Counted from the first letter of the stretch, positions 25,799 to 33,624 are shown. The stretch is 64,000 nucleotides of DNA from JAGLON01 sp041394985 (GCA_041394985.1 JAWLBI010000001.1:1550001-1614000), one strand, 5' to 3'. Translations and numbers: made by a program. Notes: generated by a model not told the origin, from the letters alone.

Positions 25799-25905
25799 CC
25801 GGGCCGAGGTCCCGTGCGACCTGTGATTCGGCCCGGTGGAATATACGTGTGAGGTACGATTCGTAATTTATGAATCGTTACTCTGCAAACACGCGTAGGG
25901 TGTTT
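25799..25905 (-). other. Conserved structured element downstream of peptide gene B
   Basis: Second copy of the 24631 element. Stems: CCGGGCCGA (25799-25807) with TCGGCCCGG (25828-25836), inner GGTC/GACC, ACGATTC (25856-25862) with GAATCGT (25872-25878), and AAACAC with GTGTTT (25887-25905). It separates the two cassettes. Confidence 0.5.
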
Positions 25906-25949
25906 GTCACTTCCCTATTGAGGTATAGTCTTTCGGTTCAACAGAAACA

Positions 25950-26141
25950 TCACGGACACGGTTCCGGAATATAGACGCACCAGCAATAGATCGGCGGAGT
26001 CGTGGTGCAATACATTACCCAGCGACCACAGGCGTACGCCGCATCGGCTGTGGGAGCGGTTATCGCGGTGAAGGCTCCGGCGAACAGAGCCAGCAGGGCG
26101 AATACGATCACGATAACGCGGAGTTTTCTAAAAATCGTCAT
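25950..26141 (-). CDS. Secreted cysteine-rich 63-residue peptide, copy B
   Basis: Paralogue of the 24782 peptide, 52 of 63 residues identical by eye. The leader (TIFRKLRVIV..., cleavage after ADA at residue 34) is almost unchanged, and so is the RWVMYCTTTPPIYCW block. The mature part has five cysteines at positions 4, 11, 19, 21 and 28: the four at 4, 11, 19 and 28 are shared, while C5 and C23 of copy A are lost and C21 is new. The SD AAGGAGGTGA (26149-26158) is again 7 nt from the start and overlaps the stop of the gene before it. An odd cysteine count suggests a free thiol, dimer or cofactor link. Confidence 0.8.
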   Translation of the reverse strand: MTIFRKLRVIVIVFALLALFAGAFTAITAPTADAAYACGRWVMYCTTTPPIYCWCVYIPEPCP

Positions 26142-26156
26142 GTCAGTATCACCTCC

Positions 26157-26738
26157 TTATGATTTCTGAGATTGGAACTGCTGCAGAAACGACAGTATTT
26201 TGTCTTTCTGCGGATCTTCCATTTTGCCTGTCCATGTGTCGAGAACGGTACCCTCGGGTGCAATGAGCACTGTCTGGGGAATAACACCCCCCTTATAGGC
26301 GTCGAGGACGAATTGTTCCGAAACGCACAGGGTGGGGAAGGGAAAGTCTTGTTCGTCGGCAAAGGCGATGGCATCGTCGACATCGCCGATGCACATGCCG
26401 TAAAATCGGACTCTGTTGTTTTTCGTGTCGGATGCGAGTTTTTCCCAGAATTCGAAATTGTCTTCGCATCCGGCGCATCCGGGAGAAAACCAGAAGAGGA
26501 CGGTAAACGGCGCATCGGGAGAATAGCTGAGCAGGACAGTTTCGCCGTCAGTATTCATGAGATTTAATGAGGGAACGATTTCTTTTTGCGAGATGGCCTT
26601 AAAATACTTTTGCGGGTCTTCGATGATTGTTCGAAGCTGTTGATTCTGGTAAACGAGATAGACGATTTCGATCGCCATCATGGCTACCAGGACAGTCAGG
26701 AGAATAATCCAGGTATTAGCCTTTCGAAGCGCGCTCAT
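26157..26738 (-). CDS. Membrane-anchored thioredoxin-like protein, copy B
   Basis: 193 residues, same architecture as copy A: anchor helix (IILLTVLVAMMAIEIVYLVY), redox motif FSPGCAGCEDNF (Cys88-Cys91), cis-Pro at 154, extra Cys at 116 and 138. The dipeptide between the active-site cysteines differs (AG versus SS), which usually shifts redox potential, so the two copies may be tuned to different peptides. First gene of cassette B, with AAGGAG ahead of its ATG and a 105-nt leader from the promoter at 26849-26877. Differences from copy A are spread over the protein and mostly conservative, indicating selection on function. Confidence 0.88.
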   Translation of the reverse strand: MSALRKANTWIILLTVLVAMMAIEIVYLVYQNQQLRTIIEDPQKYFKAISQKEIVPSLNLMNTDGETVLLSYSPDAPFTVLFWFSPGCAGCEDNFEFWEKLASDTKNNRVRFYGMCIGDVDDAIAFADEQDFPFPTLCVSEQFVLDAYKGGVIPQTVLIAPEGTVLDTWTGKMEDPQKDKILSFLQQFQSQKS

Positions 26739-26848
26739 GACATGTGTCTCCTTCCGTGAGGTGAAGGATTCTGTTGTAGACCGCTTTTATAAACAAAAGA
26801 AAATAAAGAGAAGTGGTGTCGCTCGAGCTGTCATTGAAATAATGAACC

Positions 26849-26877
26849 AATATATGAGTATTTGAATATTTCGTCAA
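26849..26877 (-). promoter_or_regulatory. Promoter of cassette B
   Basis: Read on the minus strand: TTGACG (26877-26872), 17 nt, TATATT (26854-26849), matching cassette A box for box, with ACTCA conserved just before the -10 element. Confidence 0.75.
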
Positions 26878-26986
26878 GAGCGGAGATTGAAATAGGTCAG
26901 ATTGTTATATTAATGTATTGATATGTAATTAGTAGTGCCTCGCCAGATTCTTGCATCTCCATGGATTTTTCCGGAGTATAACAGAC

Positions 26987-27481
26987 ATGAAAAATACGGG
27001 AAAAAGTAAGAGCTTCAAGCAGGCGCGCCTGATGTTGTGGATTGTGGCAGTCGGGCTGTTTCTGTCCGGCATAACTATCTGGCCGGCCGCGGCCGAACTC
27101 AATATATTACTGAACAGTATCTGGGGGAATGCGCCGGTCACCGGTGGACTCCATGGATTTTTAGTTCAAGCCAGGGACGGGATCATCGCCACGGCCGGGC
27201 AATATCCGTTTTTGTTATATACCGGGGACTGGCTGGCGTTCGCGCATATTGTGCTGGCGATATTATTCGTCGGTGCGGCGAGAGATCCGGTGCGCAATAA
27301 GTGGATCGTGCAGTTTGGATTAATATGTTGTGCGCTGGTTCCGGTGCTGGCGGCTGTATGTATCCCGATGCGAGGGATTCCCTGGTTTTGGTTCTGGATC
27401 GATTTCGCATTCGCGCCTCTGGCGGCCGCGCCGCTGTGGATTGCGTTGCGGGGGATACGGAGAATTGAGAGTGCGCAATAG
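26987..27481 (+). CDS. Membrane protein of unknown function
   Basis: 164 residues with four hydrophobic segments (about 13-35, 82-100, 108-126 and 130-148), e.g. LMLWIVAVGLFLSGITIWPA and WIVQFGLICCALVPVLAA. The layout and the aromatic-rich IPWFWFWIDFAFAP stretch resemble small four-helix proteins of unknown role; I cannot name a family. ATG at 26987 has CCGGAG 10 nt ahead. It is transcribed divergently from cassette B and shares the intergenic space with its promoter. Confidence 0.7.
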   Translation: MKNTGKSKSFKQARLMLWIVAVGLFLSGITIWPAAAELNILLNSIWGNAPVTGGLHGFLVQARDGIIATAGQYPFLLYTGDWLAFAHIVLAILFVGAARDPVRNKWIVQFGLICCALVPVLAAVCIPMRGIPWFWFWIDFAFAPLAAAPLWIALRGIRRIESAQ

Positions 27482-27540
27482 GCAAGAGCAGATTGCCACG
27501 TTGCTCGTCTAAGAAGACTCGCGTCTCGCAATGACGGTGC
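27482..27540 (-). repeat. GTCATTGCGAG...GCAATCTGCTCTTG dispersed repeat
   Basis: On the minus strand: CGTCATTGCGAGACGCGAGT, CTTCTTAGACGAGC, then GTGGCAATCTGCTCTTG. Shares its ends with copies at 24465-24512, 5048-5101 and 31037-31090. Confidence 0.65.
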
Positions 27541-27560
27541 ACTTGTGTGAGTAAGTATGA

Positions 27561-28484
27561 TTATTGTGCGAGGTGGTTGCGGAGCCAGTCTTTTTTGTCA
27601 TCGGGGCCGATCAATTCGTCAGGCCAATTATCTCCGATTTTTTTCAAATTAACAACGCAGCGAATGATGACGGCATCTGTGATGTCATTATATGGTTTCT
27701 TTGCGCCGTACTGGCGGTCGAAGAAGATGGGGTAATTATACACTTCCGGCAGTTCCAGCATTTCATCGCGAGTAATGGTGTGCAGTATGGCTCCGGTCAG
27801 GGCCGCCTGATGCAGGAAGATGCGGTAGGTTTGGTTTTCCTCGCTTATGGCGATGAGTGCGTCATCCGTACACAATCGTTTGAATTCCGCGGCCCAGCGG
27901 CGCATAATTCCTTTGTGTGGTCTTACGGCCAGGATTCCGCAATGGAAATAGGCGCGGATTTTTTCTTCATCCGCCGGGGTAATCATCGGGAATAGCATTT
28001 CCGGAGTCAATTGTTGTAACTCATAGATGCGGCTCCAGAAAGCATCGGGCGGGGATTCGAAATTGGTTCCCGATCGATTGTGCATGACGGGAAGGTACGC
28101 GAGGCATGTATCCGGTGCCAATTCGAAGGCGGTCGGTTCGGAGAGGAATATCGCGTCATGGTCGAGCCAGACGAGATTGTGACCGGATTTTTCAGCATCC
28201 GCCTCGGCAGCGGCTGCCGCGAACGGTTTGCCGCCGTAAAAGAACTTTTCGGCGGATTCCGGGACGCGACATCGTTTGAGGAGCACATGGTGCTCCTTGA
28301 TTCGTTGCTTGAATTCGGCATCATCGATGGTGACTGATTGGGGGAGATACATTCGTACCTCCGAATCTGCGAAGCGGCCGCCGAATTGCCGGAGACTTTC
28401 AGTCAGACTGAAGATACCGCTGATGCCGAGATCGGAATCAAAGTACGTGGCGAATGTATATGTTTCCTTAAGACCGGACGACAA
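27561..28484 (-). CDS. Glycosyltransferase-like protein, function uncertain
   Basis: About 307 residues. YTFATYFDSDLGISGIFSLTES opens an alpha/beta fold (split here: YTFATYFDSD, LGISGIFSL), and LVWLDHDAIFLSEP looks like the DxD-type strand of a GT-A glycosyltransferase, followed later by FHCGILAVRPHKGIMRRWAA. No signal peptide or membrane helix. The start is taken as TTG at 28484: GAGGAG at the end of the upstream gene is 7 nt away, and upstream codons would overlap that gene by 74 nt with a basic, low-information stretch. It forms an operon with the haem-binding protein gene. Confidence 0.55.
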   Translation of the reverse strand: MSSGLKETYTFATYFDSDLGISGIFSLTESLRQFGGRFADSEVRMYLPQSVTIDDAEFKQRIKEHHVLLKRCRVPESAEKFFYGGKPFAAAAAEADAEKSGHNLVWLDHDAIFLSEPTAFELAPDTCLAYLPVMHNRSGTNFESPPDAFWSRIYELQQLTPEMLFPMITPADEEKIRAYFHCGILAVRPHKGIMRRWAAEFKRLCTDDALIAISEENQTYRIFLHQAALTGAILHTITRDEMLELPEVYNYPIFFDRQYGAKKPYNDITDAVIIRCVVNLKKIGDNWPDELIGPDDKKDWLRNHLAQ

Positions 28485-28488
28485 AACG

Positions 28489-28956
28489 CTACTCCTCGTC
28501 TTCGTGTTCCGTCTGTGTCGGAGATGCTTTTGCCCAGTTCCGGATGACCTGTTTGTCCGCATCGCTGAGGGCGGCGTCGGCGTGCATGATGAGATAGATA
28601 TCCAGCGGCATTTTGCCCTCTTCGATTTCCTCGAGAATCTCTTCTCTGGCGTGAGCTTGTTTATCCTCGGACATCAAGCCCCAATTGGAGAAATTGAGGT
28701 GTTCGCGGCCTTCCTCGACATCGCCGGCGACCAGCCATGAAACCGGGGCCACATAGGAATACCAGGGCCATTTGGTTTCGTTGGAATGACAATCATAGCA
28801 GGATGTCGCCAGGACCTGGCGCACCTGTGGATTTTCATTGAAATCAAGGCCGAGGTGGACATCCGGGTTATCCCGGGTAACCGGGAAAACCTGAAGTATC
28901 AACAGGATAACGAACAGAATCAGCAGTGCTATCAATGGTTTACGTTTACGGGCCAT
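28489..28956 (-). CDS. Haem-binding domain protein, membrane-anchored c-type
   Basis: 155 residues: N-terminal anchor helix (LIALLILFVILLILQVFPVT), then a single CYDCHSNETKWPWYSYVAP motif, i.e. CxxCH with the conserved SNET-WPWY context of the haem_bd family. The C-terminal part DADKQVIRNWA is also typical. The predicted protein is periplasmic with one covalently bound haem and may take part in electron transfer or redox sensing. Ends in an acidic tail. It is read divergently from the next secreted protein gene. Confidence 0.87.
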   Translation of the reverse strand: MARKRKPLIALLILFVILLILQVFPVTRDNPDVHLGLDFNENPQVRQVLATSCYDCHSNETKWPWYSYVAPVSWLVAGDVEEGREHLNFSNWGLMSEDKQAHAREEILEEIEEGKMPLDIYLIMHADAALSDADKQVIRNWAKASPTQTEHEDEE

Positions 28957-29133
28957 AGAATCCTCCAGGCTTCAATATGCCGGTTCTCATATGTTAAGGC
29001 AATAACAATAATATTATATCGGCATTCGGCGAGGGGGGCCGTAGAAAACAGTATTTTTTCTTCCGGACTGAAACCTCGGCGTGATATTTGCGTAATTATA
29101 ACCAGAATTTGGCCTCAAACGGGAATTGGAATT

Positions 29134-30900
29134 ATGGTCAAGACAATCATTGCAGGCGTAGTCGTTTTTATCCTTCTCTGTGTCGTTTGTCTGATGACGG
29201 CCACGATGGCCAAGGCGAGCGATGTCGTCGTCGATTTCAAGGATATGGAACTTGAGGGTTTGCGAGTCCAGGGATTCGAAATGCGCGAACGGGGCGAAGT
29301 TACGATTGCCTCGGTCGGCGGCAAATTCGAATACTCGGACAAATTCTTTGCCTACGGCTGGATTATCGATGCCGATAATCGAGAACTGGTCTGGACGATG
29401 CAGGGAGATTGCGACGATGAAGATCAGGTTTCGGATTATCTGACCGAGTGTGATGGGGCGATTACTCTGGCTGCTGGCCGATATGAAGCATACTTCTACA
29501 CGGCGGGGCCGAGTTATTATTTTTCCTCCGGATACGATGTCGATGTGGATGACCTCGGCGAAGTTATCTCTCTCCTTGGCGACATTTTCAAGGACAGCGA
29601 TAAGCGCGATATGAAGTTCGAGGAAGAGGATCTGGAAGACCTCAATTTCACGATTTCGACGGATGCGGCGTTTTCGACGTACACGCCCGTCTTTGCCAAA
29701 CCGACCGATGCTGTCGTGTATATCAATAAGCCGGAGACCGAGGAGTTTTTCCACCAGGGATTCACGCTCGACCGCGAACTCGATTTGCAGGTGTATGCCA
29801 TCGGTGAATATTCCGATTCCTATCGCGTATTCGTCGACGGTGGCTGGATCATTAATGCCTCGACTCGGGAAAAAGTCTGGGCGATGGACAAATGGAACAC
29901 GAACCGCGCAGGCGGCGCGACGAAGAACCGTAGTGTACGTGATGTTATCACACTGCCGCCCGGTAATTACATCGCTTACTATGCCACGGATGATTCTCAC
30001 GATGCCGACGAGTGGAATTCACCTCCGCCGGCCGACCCGAAAAATTACGGTATGACGATTACGGTCGTCAACCCCGAAGATATGCGCCATGTCTCCAATT
30101 TCGACGATATGCACAATGAAGTGGAAATCGCCCGTTTGACTCGGGTCCGCGATGATGCGTTCGAGAAAATCGGATTTACTCTGAAAGAAGATTCCCGCAT
30201 TCATATTTTTGCGCTGGGCGAACGCTCATACAGTTCGGATGAACTCGCCGACTACGGTTGGATAACCGATGCCGAAACGATGGAGCGAGTCTGGGAAATG
30301 ACTGCCGATAACACCGGGTATGGCGGCGGAGCGGCCAAGAATTGCCAATTCGACGGCATTATCGATCTGCCGGCCGGCGATTACATGGTGTATTATCGCA
30401 CGGATGATTCCCATGCTTACGGAGACTGGAATGCCGCCGCGCCGTTCGACAAGCGCAACTATGGTATCTCGCTGTTCGGCGTCGGGGATACATTCTCCGA
30501 TAAAAGTTTTGTCATTGTCGATCAGTTCCAGCCGGGTGGCAGCGTATTAGTAGACCTAACCGGTCTCGGCGACTATGAGGAAATCAGCCGCAGTTTCACG
30601 TTGGATGACAACACGCAGGTTCGCGTTATGGCGCTGGGCGAGGGAAAATCGCGCGTCATGTACGATTATGGCTGGATTGAAAATAAAAACACCGGCGAAA
30701 TCGTCTGGGAGATGACCTACCGGAAGACTCGCCATGCCGGCGGGGCCGACAAGAACCGGATGGCGGTGGCCAACCTGACGCTCGAGAAGGGCGAATATGT
30801 CGCGCATTTTGTCACGGATGATTCGCATTCGCTGGAGCATTTCAACGCCTCGCCGCCTGATGAGCCGGAACGCTGGGGTATGATAATTTCGAAGAAGTGA
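29134..30900 (+). CDS. Secreted protein with four copies of an unrecognised beta domain
   Basis: 588 residues with a signal peptide (ending around AKAS, residue 29). Four repeats of about 110-140 residues follow. Each contains GF-x-L near its start, YGWI/GGWI plus E-x-VW-x-M in the middle, and in the last three GGAxKNR, a PxGxY or EKGEY strand, TDDSH, then a W/F-N-x-x-P-P segment and YGM/WGM at the end. Repeat 1 lacks the TDDSH part and has an acidic insertion instead. I do not recognise the domain. The conserved Asp-Asp-Ser-His and Trp suggest metal or carbohydrate binding; unproven. Own transcription unit with a terminator. Confidence 0.8.
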   Translation: MVKTIIAGVVVFILLCVVCLMTATMAKASDVVVDFKDMELEGLRVQGFEMRERGEVTIASVGGKFEYSDKFFAYGWIIDADNRELVWTMQGDCDDEDQVSDYLTECDGAITLAAGRYEAYFYTAGPSYYFSSGYDVDVDDLGEVISLLGDIFKDSDKRDMKFEEEDLEDLNFTISTDAAFSTYTPVFAKPTDAVVYINKPETEEFFHQGFTLDRELDLQVYAIGEYSDSYRVFVDGGWIINASTREKVWAMDKWNTNRAGGATKNRSVRDVITLPPGNYIAYYATDDSHDADEWNSPPPADPKNYGMTITVVNPEDMRHVSNFDDMHNEVEIARLTRVRDDAFEKIGFTLKEDSRIHIFALGERSYSSDELADYGWITDAETMERVWEMTADNTGYGGGAAKNCQFDGIIDLPAGDYMVYYRTDDSHAYGDWNAAAPFDKRNYGISLFGVGDTFSDKSFVIVDQFQPGGSVLVDLTGLGDYEEISRSFTLDDNTQVRVMALGEGKSRVMYDYGWIENKNTGEIVWEMTYRKTRHAGGADKNRMAVANLTLEKGEYVAHFVTDDSHSLEHFNASPPDEPERWGMIISKK

Positions 30901-30947
30901 CAAGCACCCACATATAGTATCACCTGACCTTTACCTATTATCCTCAG

Positions 30948-30976
30948 ACAGGGGCCTCCCAAGCCCCTGTTTTTTT
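30948..30976 (+). terminator. Intrinsic terminator
   Basis: ACAGGGGC-CTCCCAA-GCCCCTGT followed by six T, 47 nt behind the repeat-protein gene. Confidence 0.85.
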
Positions 30977-31396
30977 ATGGGAGAAAGGAGGGGGACATCT
31001 GACAGGCACAAACATACGGCGACACGCTAATACCTTGTCATTCTGAAGGAGGTCTTCTTAGGCCGACTGAAGAATCTGCTCTTGCCAAGAGTCACAAACT
31101 CACCCGGTTTCTACATATAGTATTCCCAAGGCAAAGCCTTGAGGTACCCGTATATCATGCATCATAAAATTGTGGCCGACAATTTTGCGCAGGAACCCAC
31201 CCTTTTTTGCAAAGCCAAAAAAGGGATGGGCCACCGGATAGTAACAAATACTGAGGACAAGAAATGTTTCTTTTATCAACGCCTTTCTAATTATTAACCT
31301 CCCCCTTAGTAGGAGGGGGGACCGGTTGTGCCTGGAATAGAATGTGAAATAGGTATTGAGTTTTTGAACAGCTTTGCAGGCGGGGTTCTAAATTAC
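30977..31396. repeat. Intergenic mosaic of dispersed repeats
   Basis: No gene seen. In order: GTCATTCTGAAGGAGGTCTT with CTTAGGCCGACTGAAG and AATCTGCTCTTG (31037-31090); CCCAAGGC-AAA-GCCTTGAGGTACC (31128-31153); AAAATTGT-GGCCG-ACAATTTT (31166-31186); GCAGGAACCCA, then a 10-bp stem CCCTTTTTTG/CAAAAAAGGG (31200-31225) and GATGGGCCACCGGA; and CCTCCCCCTTAGTAGGAGGG (31289-31308). Confidence 0.6.
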
Positions 31397-31424
31397 TTGA
31401 CAATAACAGTTAAAGCCATAGATT
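31397..31424 (+). promoter_or_regulatory. Probable promoter of sucCD
   Basis: TTGACA at 31397-31402, 16-nt spacer, TAGATT at 31419-31424, giving a leader of about 100 nt before sucC. Confidence 0.55.
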
Positions 31425-31534
31425 GGGGCAGTTTACAAAGGTCTTCCGCCGCCTCAGCTTCATTTAAAAGGCACTGCGTGCGCTTTCACATGAGTCCGGC
31501 GCGATGATTGACATTATCTGTAAGGGTTTCCGAT

Positions 31535-32740
31535 ATGAGACTATATGAATTCGAGGGGAAGGGGCTTTTCAAAAAGCATGGTATTCCGATTCCCTCCGGC
31601 AGTATCGCCTCGAGTGAGGCAGATATCGAAAAGCTCGTGGCCGACTGGAAGGGTTCGGTCGTATTGAAGTCGCAGGTGCTTACGGGCGGACGCGGCAAAG
31701 CGGGCGGTATTAAAGTCGTCGAAAACGCCTCTGATGCCAAGGCGACGGCCAAGGCATTGTTCGGCTTGACGATAAAATCATATCCGGTCGAGAAGCTGCT
31801 GGTCGAGCCGAAACTGGATATCAAAAAAGAATATTACCTGGGCGTGACAATCGATCGCGCCAATTACAAGCTGGTGATTATCGGTTCATCCGAGGGCGGC
31901 GTCGACATCGAAGAGACAGCCGCGAAGCATCCTGATAAAATCGTCAAGTACTCGGTAGCCATCGATGAGCCGCTGTACGGATTCGATGCGCTGGCGCTGG
32001 CCAAGCAGATCGGATTCAAGGCGGAGCAGGTGAAAGCCGCTCAGTCAATTATTCAAAAGCTGCTGGCGATGTTCCGGGCGTATGATGCCAAGCTGGTTGA
32101 GATTAATCCGCTGGTCGAATTGGCCGACGGATCATTGATTGCGGCGGATTCGCGCGTATCGCTCGATGACGATGCGCTGTTCCGGCACGCGGATCTGAAA
32201 GATATGGGTATCGAGAAGCGGCATGAAGAAGGCGAGATGACGCCGAGAGAGCAACAGGCGACCGAGTGGGGTATTCCCTATCTGGACCTTGATGGTAATA
32301 TCGGCATGTTTCCCGGCGGCGCCGGATTCGGTATCATGGGGAACGACTTCATTCATTACTATGGCGGCAAGCCGGCGAATTTCATGGATTCCGGCGGCGG
32401 CCCATCGCCTGAGCGAATCGCAAAAATGCTCGTTCTGCTGGATGAGAATCCGAACGTGAAGGCGATTTTCGGCGCGCGGTTCGGCGGTATTTCTCGTTGC
32501 GACGATTACGCGGTCGGCGTGATTAAATTCCTCAAGGAGCACGGGCTGTCCAAGCCGATGGTTATGCGCATGACCGGCAACATGTGGCAGGAAGGCGTGC
32601 GGATTTTCGATGAGGCGCGCAAAGAAAATCCCGAATTGTTCAAGAACATCGAAGCCCACGGTATCGAAACCCCGATCGAGGAGATTTCCAAGCGGGCCGT
32701 CGAACTGGCGAAGCAGGCGGAAGCCGGGGAGGTGGACTGA
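31535..32740 (+). CDS. sucC: Succinate--CoA ligase (ADP-forming) beta subunit
   Basis: 401 residues, near the usual 385-400. ATP-grasp start MRLYEFEGKGLFKKHGIP, the nucleotide region KSQVLTGGRGKAGGIKV, the LVEINPLVELADG segment with Mg ligands, and the C-terminal ligase domain with NFMDSGGGPSPERIAKML. ATG 31535 gives the family N-terminus; in-frame codons upstream add nine unconserved residues. It forms the (alpha-beta) enzyme with the next gene (1-nt overlap), making ATP from succinyl-CoA or the reverse. A related acyl-CoA synthetase substrate cannot be fully excluded. Confidence 0.9.
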   Translation: MRLYEFEGKGLFKKHGIPIPSGSIASSEADIEKLVADWKGSVVLKSQVLTGGRGKAGGIKVVENASDAKATAKALFGLTIKSYPVEKLLVEPKLDIKKEYYLGVTIDRANYKLVIIGSSEGGVDIEETAAKHPDKIVKYSVAIDEPLYGFDALALAKQIGFKAEQVKAAQSIIQKLLAMFRAYDAKLVEINPLVELADGSLIAADSRVSLDDDALFRHADLKDMGIEKRHEEGEMTPREQQATEWGIPYLDLDGNIGMFPGGAGFGIMGNDFIHYYGGKPANFMDSGGGPSPERIAKMLVLLDENPNVKAIFGARFGGISRCDDYAVGVIKFLKEHGLSKPMVMRMTGNMWQEGVRIFDEARKENPELFKNIEAHGIETPIEEISKRAVELAKQAEAGEVD

Positions 32741-33606
32741 TGGCTATCTTAGTGAATAAAAAATCCAAGGTCATCGTGCAGGGCATCACCGGCGGTGCGG
32801 GACTTTATCATACCGAGCGGATGTGTAACTACGGCACCAACATCGTCGGCGGCGTAACGCCGGGTAAAGGCGGCCAGAAGGCATTTGATCGGCCTGTGTT
32901 CGATACGGTAAAGGAATGCGTCGAATATACCGGCGCGGATACGTCGGTGATTTTTCTCCCGGCGAAGTTCGTGAAAGAGGCGGCGATCGAGGCCATTCGG
33001 GCCGGGATCAAGTTTGTTGTCGTCATTCCCGAACATATTCCGATTCATGATATGCTGTATATTCGACAGGAGGCCAAGAAGTTCGGCACGACAGTGCTGG
33101 GCGGAAATACGGCAGGCATCATCACGCCGGGGCAGGCGAATCTTGGGATTATCCCGGATATCGCGTTTAAGCCCGGTCGGGTCGGTACCGTGTCGCGGTC
33201 CGGTTCGATTACATATTATGTAGCCGATACGCTGACAAGAAGCGGCTATGGCGAGTCAACCTGTGTCGGTCTCGGCGGCGACCCGGTTCTCGGTTCGACG
33301 TTCGCGGAAATTCTGGCGAAGTTCGAAGAAGATCCCGAGACGAAAGCGGTTGTTATGACCGGTGAAATCGGCGGCGTCTATGAAGAGATGGCGGTCGATC
33401 AGATTCGTTCGATGAAGACGCCGGTGCTGGCGATGATCGGCGGCATCTATGCGCCTCCGGGTAAGCGGATGGGGCATGCGGGAGCCATCGTCGAGGGTAA
33501 GATGGGCACGGCGAAGGAAAAGCTGGAGATTCTGGCCGGAGCCGGTGCGCATCCGTGCAAGACGTTTACGGATATTCCGAAGACGCTGGAAAAGCTCGGC
33601 GTATAA
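32740..33606 (+). CDS. sucD: Succinate--CoA ligase alpha subunit
   Basis: 288 residues, usual length. CoA-binding Rossmann start SKVIVQGITGGAGLYHTERM, conserved GGVTPGKGGQ, and the phospho-histidine in GKRMGHAGAIVEGKMGTAKE near residue 246. The start overlaps the sucC stop by one base (TGATG), so the subunits are co-translated. Followed by a strong terminator. Confidence 0.95.
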   Translation: MAILVNKKSKVIVQGITGGAGLYHTERMCNYGTNIVGGVTPGKGGQKAFDRPVFDTVKECVEYTGADTSVIFLPAKFVKEAAIEAIRAGIKFVVVIPEHIPIHDMLYIRQEAKKFGTTVLGGNTAGIITPGQANLGIIPDIAFKPGRVGTVSRSGSITYYVADTLTRSGYGESTCVGLGGDPVLGSTFAEILAKFEEDPETKAVVMTGEIGGVYEEMAVDQIRSMKTPVLAMIGGIYAPPGKRMGHAGAIVEGKMGTAKEKLEILAGAGAHPCKTFTDIPKTLEKLGV

Positions 33607-33624
33607 GAGGATTTATTTTTGTAC

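Noticed and set aside
24982..26150. Cassette duplication as an assembly artefact
   Set aside because: The copies differ at about a quarter of thioredoxin residues and in spacers and cysteine patterns, so they are true diverged paralogues.
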